Numbered from the stretch's first letter, positions 1-5,137 are shown. The stretch is 5,174 bases of DNA from Desulfamplus sp. (GCA_015231395.1 JADGBP010000191.1:1-5174), one strand, 5' to 3'. The notes: generated by a model not told the origin, from the letters alone. A program made the numbers and translations.

Positions 1-370
1 CTAAAAGTTTCTCCATCTGGTTTCTGATTTCATGAGTCAGATGAAGGCAGGAGATATTACATTTTCCGACCATCTCATTCTCGCTGTAACCAAGAAGAGT
101 TGTTGCACCAGAACTGAACAGGAGTATGGTTCCATCAAGGTCTGTAGCAATGATGGATAACTGGGTTGCTGCATCCAAAACTGCCTGACGCTCTGCATTG
201 GCACTTTGGAATTTGCGAAGCATCTTCTCTGTCTCTTCAAATTGCTTGACCACAAGTTTTGCAGTGATTTTGGAAGCCTCTCTTGCAACCTTAATCTCTT
301 CCCGAAGCATTATATTTTCTGCCAGAAGATGCTCTATTGTTGGTGCAGATGTGATTTTGGATGAGAACAT
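1..370 (-). CDS. PAS-domain signalling protein, N-terminal part (3' end outside window)
   Basis: This frame is open from an ATG at 370 to the window edge, giving 123 residues; the C-terminal output domain is not visible. An in-frame TAG lies four codons upstream of the ATG, and a GAGG ribosome-binding site precedes it by about 9 nt, so the start is well supported. Residues about 13-62 are charged and helical (coiled-coil-like linker). Residues about 63-123 read as a PAS domain: an N-cap ending in AVLDAATQ, then the strand pattern IIATDLDGTI, a GA..LLGYS helix and the typical EMVGK turn. PAS domains sense ligands or partner proteins and control an attached kinase, cyclase, GGDEF or phosphatase domain; which one is attached here cannot be seen. 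It starts 41 nt after xisI and is probably in the same transcript. In H2-sensing hydrogenase systems a PAS-containing kinase (HoxJ/HupT) is the sensor's partner, so this may be the output partner; that is inference. Confidence 0.85.
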   Translation of the reverse strand, partial: MFSSKITSAPTIEHLLAENIMLREEIKVAREASKITAKLVVKQFEETEKMLRKFQSANAERQAVLDAATQLSIIATDLDGTILLFSSGATTLLGYSENEMVGKCNISCLHLTHEIRNQMEKLL

Positions 371-411
371 GTTTATGTGCCTCTATTAATGTTAATTTTT
401 TCTTCTTGTTC

Positions 412-747
412 TTATCGTTCAGCAAATCCCGTGTATTTTCTTTTATAAGGATGTTGAAATCCCAAAACAATATCATCTTTTGGAATACCTAAAGAGACCA
501 ACTCATCAGCAATCCCTGCCTCAGTTCCATTATGTTGAATCCAGATTTTATTATCCTTAATATCAAGGTGTAAAATACATCCGTGAGTCCAATGGTAACC
601 TTCCCATCCTACTTGAAATAATTGATAATGATCACGTTCCGTATCAAAAACATACTGGGTTTCTACCTCATTTGATGAGGGAAGATAATTGCCATATTGT
701 TGCAAAATGTTTTTTATATGAGTTCTATACATACCTACTTTATCCAT
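412..747 (-). CDS. xisI: XisI family protein (fdxN element excision controlling factor)
   Basis: The product is 111 aa, the usual XisI length, and matches the family along its whole length: N-terminal MDKVGMYR, a central FQVGWEGYHWTHGC block followed by LDIKDNKIWIQ, then HNGTEAGIADELVSLGIPKDDIVLGF and a C-terminal KYTGFA. XisI was described in heterocyst-forming cyanobacteria as one of the factors, with XisH, needed for XisF-mediated excision of the fdxN element; its biochemical activity is not established. The ATG at 747 is chosen over the in-frame ATG at 753 because the family begins MDK and because AGGAGG lies 10 nt before it, against 4 nt before the other. The gene overlaps the end of xisH by 13 nt, which points to translational coupling. 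No recombinase gene is present in the window, so a role in excision here is unproven; a stand-alone nuclease-partner function is an alternative. Confidence 0.93.
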   Translation of the reverse strand: MDKVGMYRTHIKNILQQYGNYLPSSNEVETQYVFDTERDHYQLFQVGWEGYHWTHGCILHLDIKDNKIWIQHNGTEAGIADELVSLGIPKDDIVLGFQHPYKRKYTGFAER

Positions 748-1157
748 GAACATATCACCTCCTGTTTAGGATCAAATATGATCTCAGCAAGATTATATTC
801 CTGATGCACTAATTGCACAAAACGTCTGGAAAAAAAAGCGTCATATATATCAAGAGGAATAGCTAAATATATATGTCTGCCCGGATCACGGTCTTTTAAA
901 GCAACTCTGTAGTTTAAAAATTGTCCCAATGCTTCATGAAAATCCGTCATAAATGAAGTTCCTATAAAACTTTTGATTTCTACGGCAATTTTTTCATTTG
1001 CTTTCTCAGCCGCAATAAGCCTTTCTGCTCCTAAATCCACAAACAGATTAATGTCGCTGTCTTGTAATTTGATGACGAGCGGATCATCAGTAATAACCCA
1101 TCCATCTTTAATTAAAGCCTGTTTTACAGCATTATGAAAAATATCTTTTGCTGGCAT
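735..1157 (-). CDS. xisH: XisH family protein, PD-(D/E)XK nuclease fold (fdxN element excision controlling factor)
   Basis: The product is 140 aa, full length for XisH. It begins MPAKDIFHNAVKQAL, then DGWVITDDPL, and carries the family core DLGAERLIAAEK followed by KIAVEIKSF. From structures of family members, XisH has an endonuclease-like PD-(D/E)XK fold; the expected catalytic set is visible as D41 and E60-x-K62, so the active site looks intact. Further conserved blocks are FHEALGQFLNYR, YLAIPLDIYDAFF and the terminal IIFDPKQEVI. The ATG at 1157 has AGGAG 7 nt upstream. It begins 36 nt after the hydrogenase large-subunit stop, with no terminator between, and its last codons overlap xisI. 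In cyanobacteria XisH acts with XisI in fdxN element excision; substrate and partners here are unknown. The pair also occurs in genomes without that element, so the name should not be taken as proof of function. Confidence 0.94.
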   Translation of the reverse strand: MPAKDIFHNAVKQALIKDGWVITDDPLVIKLQDSDINLFVDLGAERLIAAEKANEKIAVEIKSFIGTSFMTDFHEALGQFLNYRVALKDRDPGRHIYLAIPLDIYDAFFSRRFVQLVHQEYNLAEIIFDPKQEVICSWIK

Positions 1158-1193
1158 TTTTATTCTCCTTTATGGAATATTTGCCATTTCACT

Positions 1194-2822
1194 TCAATGC
1201 ACAGAACAGACCATACATGGATCAAAGGAGCGAAGCACATGACCTGCCTCAATAAGATTATCTGGATTTTTAATTGCAGTGCCGATAAGTGCCTCCTCCC
1301 AAGGTCCCCTGATGTTATTGCTATCTCTCGGTGAACCATTCCATGCGGTTGGAGTAATGATCTGATAGTGGCTTATCCTGTTGTTTTTCACTGATACCCA
1401 ATGCCCCAAGGCACCTCGTGCTGCCTGCATCATACCCGCCCCATCTCCATCAGGAATATCCTTGATGCTGAAATAAAACGGTTCCTTGCGGTTAGTCATC
1501 AACTCATCAAGCCATATCTCCATTGCAGGCAGCAAGCTTGCTGGTCGGACAATTCTGGCAAGCTCTCTTGCCATTGCGTTTGCCCCTTTCTCTTTTATCA
1601 TATCCTGAAAAAGAGGATTTTGCTGAATTATCATCTCGGCGAGCGGTCCTGTCTCAGCAGGCAAACCATCATAACGAGGGGCTTTTGTCCATGAATACTG
1701 ATCCCCGCTGTTACCAGAGGCATAGGGTTTTGTGCTGCCCTTAAAAGGATGAACCGAAAAAGGATGAACCGAACCAGACAGAGACGGTTGCATCTGTGTG
1801 GCAGAAGATGGTTTAGATATATCAACACCGGCGTTAGTAGTCGGGTGATACCATGAGTGGGATACATCTTCTGCTATTTTGAATTGATCAAACGGTTCAA
1901 CTACTATTCCCCGTGCAAAACCGGATGCGATTAATTTTTCATGGTTTCCGGCAGCTTTAGCTGATTCTTTTTCAGTTTTAGTGAATTTTCCCTTAACCGT
2001 TGTGGATTCAGGCAAAAGAAGATTGCCATAAGAGATAAAGTTATCAGTACCTCTGCCAATTTTATCTATACCAGCCTTCATGGCAAACCTGAGAAAAAAT
2101 CCAACTTCACTTTCCCTATGTCCATAGCTCCTGTTTTGACTCTCTTCAAGCCACTCATACAGCTCCTTCAGGCTTGTAATTGCGTTCCATCGCTCAATTG
2201 AACAGCCAAGAACCTTGGTTTCATACCAATTTTTGAAGGTGTTAATAATCATTCGGCACTGCAATATCTTGTGGACTTCAGGAACGGATGTAACTCCTCC
2301 TGGAACCATAAAAGATGTGTGAGGCCACTGCCCTCCTATAATTGCTATAACCTCTATAAGGCGTTTTGTCTCTTTAACAACCGCCTTAACAGAAGAACCT
2401 TTAAGAGGCTCATACCGCTTAAATGCCTCTTCAAAGAGAATATGATCACTATATGCAGAAGGGTTAATAAAATCTACCATATACATGAGCACAGACTGAC
2501 GCATATCGCTCTGGATTGCCTCTGCCATGAGTGCAAGATTGCAAAGGCGTATAGCATTATCAGGCAGGGCAATACCGGTAATAACATCCAGGGCACTTAC
2601 CGCAGCGGTCAGGTGGCTCAAACTGCATATGCCACATATTCTCGGAGTTATCACAAGACCATCAAGGACACCACGTCCGGTCATCATCTCCTCAAATCCC
2701 CGATACATTGTGCCGCAGCTCCACGCATCTGTGATAACTCCATCTGTCATATCTACGTGGATTTCTAAATCACCCTCTACACGATTTAAGGGGATATTTA
2801 TGCTTTTGATGATATTTGACAT
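1194..2822 (-). CDS. hupL: [NiFe]-hydrogenase large subunit, group 2 type, without C-terminal extension
   Basis: This 542-aa protein is the catalytic subunit holding the NiFe(CN)2CO site that splits or forms H2. The N-terminal L1 motif is R61-I-C63-G-I-C66-S-L-S-H70, and the C-terminal L2 motif is D534-P-C536-M-V-C539-S-V-H542; these four Cys bind the metals. E16 in NRVEG is the usual proton-transfer Glu. Other family blocks include YSWTKAPRYDGLPAE.GPLAE and TPTAWNGSPRD. The stop codon follows H542 directly, so there is no C-terminal peptide for a maturation protease, as in regulatory HoxC/HupV and unlike most uptake enzymes. The ATG has GAGGAG 6 nt upstream. The normal position next to the small subunit is interrupted by an Rpn gene; xisH follows after 36 nt. 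Residues 351-360 are an in-frame duplication of SVHPF. If it is a sensor rather than an uptake enzyme, the better name is hupV/hoxC. The hydrogenase family is certain; the sensor role is inferred. Confidence 0.97.
   Translation of the reverse strand: MSNIIKSINIPLNRVEGDLEIHVDMTDGVITDAWSCGTMYRGFEEMMTGRGVLDGLVITPRICGICSLSHLTAAVSALDVITGIALPDNAIRLCNLALMAEAIQSDMRQSVLMYMVDFINPSAYSDHILFEEAFKRYEPLKGSSVKAVVKETKRLIEVIAIIGGQWPHTSFMVPGGVTSVPEVHKILQCRMIINTFKNWYETKVLGCSIERWNAITSLKELYEWLEESQNRSYGHRESEVGFFLRFAMKAGIDKIGRGTDNFISYGNLLLPESTTVKGKFTKTEKESAKAAGNHEKLIASGFARGIVVEPFDQFKIAEDVSHSWYHPTTNAGVDISKPSSATQMQPSLSGSVHPFSVHPFKGSTKPYASGNSGDQYSWTKAPRYDGLPAETGPLAEMIIQQNPLFQDMIKEKGANAMARELARIVRPASLLPAMEIWLDELMTNRKEPFYFSIKDIPDGDGAGMMQAARGALGHWVSVKNNRISHYQIITPTAWNGSPRDSNNIRGPWEEALIGTAIKNPDNLIEAGHVLRSFDPCMVCSVH
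1743..1773. repeat. Two tandem copies of a 15-nt unit inside hupL
   Basis: The unit AAAGGATGAACCGAA (plus strand) occurs twice with a period of 15 nt and no mismatch. It is in frame and gives SVHPF-SVHPF at residues 351-360 of the large subunit. The perfect identity suggests a recent slippage duplication. Confidence 0.9.
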
Positions 2823-2828
2823 TTAAAA

Positions 2829-2834
2829 CTCCTC
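2829..2834 (-). promoter_or_regulatory. Ribosome-binding site of hupL
   Basis: GAGGAG on the minus strand lies 6 nt before the hupL ATG. It immediately follows the 2835-2853 inverted repeat, so folding of that repeat could affect access to it. Confidence 0.7.
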
Positions 2835-2853
2835 TATTCTGAATCACAGAATA
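2835..2853. repeat. 7-bp inverted repeat directly upstream of the hupL ribosome-binding site
   Basis: TATTCTG and CAGAATA are perfect 7-bp arms around a 5-nt centre (AATCA). The repeat abuts the hupL ribosome-binding site. It could be an operator or a small mRNA hairpin; the sequence does not decide between these. Part of it also belongs to the direct repeat that brackets the Rpn gene. Confidence 0.5.
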
Positions 2854-2885
2854 ACCACCCTAAAGCTCAGGGCTAATTTTCACCC

Positions 2886-2907
2886 GCCCGCTTAAACGGG
2901 CTTTTTT
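2886..2907 (+). terminator. Hairpin with T-run, plus-strand orientation
   Basis: GCCCG and CGGGC form a perfect 5-bp GC-rich stem around a 6-nt loop and are followed by six T on the plus strand, the layout of a Rho-independent terminator. No plus-strand gene ends here. On the minus strand the stem has no following T-run, so it is not a convincing terminator for the Rpn gene. It may be a relic of inserted DNA or a block to antisense transcription. Confidence 0.45.
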
Positions 2908-2931
2908 AGAGCCTGTTTAAGAGCCTGTTTA
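2908..2931. repeat. Perfect tandem duplication of a 12-nt unit
   Basis: AGAGCCTGTTTA occurs twice in a row with no mismatch, directly after the T-run of the hairpin at 2886-2907 and downstream of the Rpn gene. It resembles slippage or insertion-related duplication in non-coding DNA. Confidence 0.85.
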
Positions 2932-2955
2932 AATATTATTGACTCTTATGCACGG

Positions 2956-2981
2956 TAGCCAAGGGCTTAGTTCCATGGCTA
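2956..2981. repeat. Imperfect 9-bp inverted repeat downstream of the Rpn gene
   Basis: TAGCCAAGG and CCATGGCTA pair over 9 bp with one A-A mismatch around an 8-nt loop, 22 nt beyond the Rpn stop codon. It has no T-run on the minus strand. It could be an end structure of the inserted cassette, a REP-like element or an mRNA 3' hairpin. Confidence 0.5.
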
Positions 2982-3003
2982 TCTTCATTGTCTGAATTAG
3001 CGA

Positions 3004-4137
3004 TTAATCTGGGATGCTAACTTTTGCCAAAGAGATGTTTAGCATCTCTGCAATTTCCTCATTTGAATACCCTGCTTTTTTAAGTGATAAAACAGATACT
3101 CTCTCTATCTCTTCATTTCTCTTTAAAGCCTCTTCTTTAGCTTTTCGTTCTTCTTCCTTAGCCTTTCGTTCTTCTTCCTTAGCCTTTCGTTCTTCTTCCT
3201 TAGCCTTTCGTTCTTCCTCGCTTATTCTTAAAGCAACATCTTTTGCTTTTCGTTCTTCCTCTTTAGCCTTTCGTTCCTGTTCAAGCTCCAGTAATGCTAT
3301 CTTATATTGATGTTTTAACTTTTCTTTTCTGGCTTCTTCGCTTCTTTGAACTCTTACAAATTCTTCATGAAGGCGATATTGTTCTCTTAATCTGTCATCT
3401 TTTGTAAAAGTTTGCAGCATTTCAAATACCTCCTTTATTCCCTTATTAACACTCAAAATGGGGGCAATCGGTTTTGAGTTATCTTGAATCGTTCCCAAAA
3501 AATAACTCCACTGCTCAAGCTCTTTGCTAAAAGCTACCTTATTTTTATCAGTCTCTGGTATTTTATTATCAACCAATTTACCAATTTGCATTTTCTCAAA
3601 GCATTTCAGGAATTTGTTTAACTCAACATAATAAAGATTCCAATGGTTCATCAATGGCTTGTATGTTCTAATGTTAAGCATTCTGTAGTGATTAAACCAG
3701 AAAGCAGCTTCATCTTTTTCTTCAAAAATAGAATCCACTAAAAGATGAATTCCATAACAAGCTCTAAGTTCATCGTAATTATGTTCACTCTTCTTTTTCA
3801 ACTGATCACGATAAATGCCAGCAAGATAATATTTTGAACGCTCTTTATAATCAGGAGTTCTTACAACCTGAACCTCTAAATCTATCCATTCATGGCTATT
3901 AATATCTTTTGCCCTTATATCAAGTATTCCCTGTTTCTCATTTGTAAATGGTTCATAACGGTCATACGGATTGAGAATCTCAACCTCTGAAAATTTGGGT
4001 TTTATATTTTCCCCACAATCACAATCATCAGCATCATAAGAGACTACAGCGTTTAGAAAACAGATTAATGGATAGGTTTGTTCTTGTCTTCCAAATACCC
4101 ATTTAAACACAACATCATTATATAGTTTAATTTCCAT
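3004..4137 (-). CDS. Rpn family recombination-promoting nuclease / PD-(D/E)XK putative transposase
   Basis: The 377-aa product begins with the Rpn-family opening (D8 in NDVVFKWVFG) and carries the nuclease core GILDIRAKD with D73 and the strand motif E88-V-Q90, the expected D...ExQ active-site set. Rpn proteins related to E. coli RpnA are DNA endonucleases that stimulate RecA-independent recombination; some have also been linked to phage defence. Residues about 260-345 are highly charged and coiled-coil-like, built partly from ERKAKEE heptads encoded by 21-nt DNA repeats. Residues about 350-373 (LKKAGYSNEEIAEMLNIS) look like a small helix-turn-helix, common at the end of this family. The ATG at 4137 is fixed by an in-frame TAG 9 nt upstream. 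The gene lies between the hydrogenase small and large subunit genes, which are normally adjacent, with 57 nt before and 181 nt after it, so it looks inserted. It has no link to hydrogenase chemistry. Confidence 0.92.
   Translation of the reverse strand: MEIKLYNDVVFKWVFGRQEQTYPLICFLNAVVSYDADDCDCGENIKPKFSEVEILNPYDRYEPFTNEKQGILDIRAKDINSHEWIDLEVQVVRTPDYKERSKYYLAGIYRDQLKKKSEHNYDELRACYGIHLLVDSIFEEKDEAAFWFNHYRMLNIRTYKPLMNHWNLYYVELNKFLKCFEKMQIGKLVDNKIPETDKNKVAFSKELEQWSYFLGTIQDNSKPIAPILSVNKGIKEVFEMLQTFTKDDRLREQYRLHEEFVRVQRSEEARKEKLKHQYKIALLELEQERKAKEEERKAKDVALRISEEERKAKEEERKAKEEERKAKEEERKAKEEALKRNEEIERVSVLSLKKAGYSNEEIAEMLNISLAKVSIPD
3140..3286. repeat. 21-nt in-frame tandem repeats in the Rpn gene
   Basis: Three nearly identical 21-nt units (3140-3202) are followed by a diverged one (3203-3223), a 21-nt interruption, and two more diverged units (3245-3286). 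The plus-strand unit is GCCTTTCGTTCTTCTTCCTT plus A. Each unit encodes seven residues of the ERKAKEE type, extending a predicted coiled coil in whole heptads, so copy-number change would keep the frame. Confidence 0.9.
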
Positions 4138-4151
4138 GTCCTGCTATCCTT

Positions 4152-4157
4152 ATTATA
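4152..4157 (-). promoter_or_regulatory. Possible -10 element of the Rpn gene
   Basis: A perfect TATAAT on the minus strand lies 14 nt before the Rpn ATG. No good -35 hexamer stands at 16-18 nt, and the leader would be very short, so this is only a candidate. If real, the Rpn gene has its own promoter inside the hydrogenase gene run. Confidence 0.3.
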
Positions 4158-4185
4158 CTGACCTCTTGATTCTGACCCCTTGATT
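4158..4185. repeat. Tandem 14-nt repeat between the small-subunit and Rpn genes
   Basis: CTGACCTCTTGATT and CTGACCCCTTGATT follow each other directly and differ at one base. On the minus strand they read as two GGTCAG-type units just upstream of the Rpn start. The location suggests an insertion-associated or REP-like element, or a regulator site for the Rpn gene. Confidence 0.75.
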
Positions 4186-4194
4186 GCGTAAAAT

Positions 4195-5130
4195 TCATAC
4201 CTTTGAAGTTCTTTTTTTGAGTCTTTCTGGTGCTGCTTCAGCTGCCATTCCTTTATAAACCATATAATGGGCACGATTCACACCTTTTGGAAGCTGAAGA
4301 GGAATACCCTCAATGTTTGGCGTATAAAAAAACGGGTTAGCTCTTGGAAACTCAGGATCTGTGCAGCCAAAACATGGCACTCCTGCACGAGTTTTTGAGG
4401 ATTGCCCATTCCAGAGAAGTTTATTGCAAGGACCAGGCACAAGCGGTCCTGAACATCCCATATGGAAAAAGAGGCAACCCATATCCCCAAAATCAGACTC
4501 TTCAATCCTGTATTCGTGATATTCGTTTCTTGTGCAACCCTGATGAACCATTGTGCTATACCACTCTAACGGTCTTTGGTATTCATCAAGCTCAAGCCCG
4601 ATATTGCTTGCAATAGCCATGATAGTGCCTGAGATTACATCATGGTGACAAGGGCATCCCGCAAGATTTATCACGGGCATTCCTGAAAGAGAGAGAAACT
4701 TTTCGCCAAGAAACCCGCCTCTTTTGCGTTTGCAAAATTGAACGCCAGTGGCTTCAATGGCATGGTCAACTCCAAATCCACCAAACGATGCACATGTTCC
4801 AACAGACACAACATAACGGGCATTTATGGCAAGGCTATGAAACAGCTCTTTTTTAGGTCGTCCATTTTTAGTGTCAAACATGCCGGTGCCAGCAGGACCT
4901 CGTATAATAGCCCCTTCAAGTATCAGAATATCAAGCGGAATGGTTCGGCTCAGGATATTTTCAACCAGGCTCTGGTGCTCTATTGCAGAGATATTAGATA
5001 GGGATGGGTGCCACAGCACCTTAATGTCAAGGGTTTCAAACATGTCGTTTATATCTAAAATCTGACTGCTAAAAAGGGAGTAAGTGTCGCCACCACACCC
5101 GCCACTTTGCATCCAGTAAACAGTTGTCAA
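4195..5130 (-). CDS. hupS: [NiFe]-hydrogenase small subunit, group 2 type (soluble, no Tat signal)
   Basis: This 311-aa iron-sulfur subunit passes electrons from the NiFe site. The TTG at 5130 is chosen because AGGAGG lies 7 nt before it; the in-frame TTG at 5136 would sit 1 nt after AGGAGG. With this start the protein begins MTTVYWMQSGG and has no signal peptide, so it is cytoplasmic. Predicted ligands are: proximal cluster C12, C113 (VGTCASFGG) and C159 (AGCPCH); distal cluster H196-x-x-C199, C219 and C226; medial cluster C235, C253 and C256, with P252 before C253. Where most small subunits have a second Cys in the first motif, this one has D15 (C-G-G-D-T); as I recall, cyanobacterial HupS has Asn there. 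Motifs LWHPSL, EGAIIRGP, HQGCTRNEY and SSKTRAGVPCFGC place it with HupS and HupU/HoxB. Its partner hupL lies beyond the Rpn gene. If this is an H2 sensor, hupU/hoxB is the better name. Confidence 0.96.
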   Translation of the reverse strand: MTTVYWMQSGGCGGDTYSLFSSQILDINDMFETLDIKVLWHPSLSNISAIEHQSLVENILSRTIPLDILILEGAIIRGPAGTGMFDTKNGRPKKELFHSLAINARYVVSVGTCASFGGFGVDHAIEATGVQFCKRKRGGFLGEKFLSLSGMPVINLAGCPCHHDVISGTIMAIASNIGLELDEYQRPLEWYSTMVHQGCTRNEYHEYRIEESDFGDMGCLFFHMGCSGPLVPGPCNKLLWNGQSSKTRAGVPCFGCTDPEFPRANPFFYTPNIEGIPLQLPKGVNRAHYMVYKGMAAEAAPERLKKRTSKV

Positions 5131-5137
5131 AGGCAAA

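Noticed and set aside
37..288. 83-aa minus-strand open frame
   Set aside because: It is out of frame with the PAS-domain reading frame, which has a good start, a ribosome-binding site and clear PAS features.
2271..2768. 165-aa plus-strand open frame
   Set aside because: It lies entirely inside the well-supported hupL gene on the other strand and its product shows no recognisable domain.
1194..2822. hupL interrupted by an excision element, as in Anabaena
   Set aside because: The large subunit reads through intact from start to L2 motif in one frame; xisH/xisI lie outside the gene.
2858..2872. CCCT/AGGG inverted repeat
   Set aside because: The arms are only 4 bp with no T-run, too weak to call a terminator or operator.
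3140..3286. CRISPR-like array
   Set aside because: The repeats are 21 nt, directly adjacent without spacers, and code for an in-frame coiled coil.
3014..3310. Plus-strand frame with repeated FRSSSLA units
   Set aside because: It is the antisense shadow of the 21-nt heptad repeats in the Rpn gene.
4195..5130. Membrane-bound group 1 uptake hydrogenase
   Set aside because: The small subunit has no twin-arginine signal peptide and no C-terminal anchor, and its motifs fit group 2.
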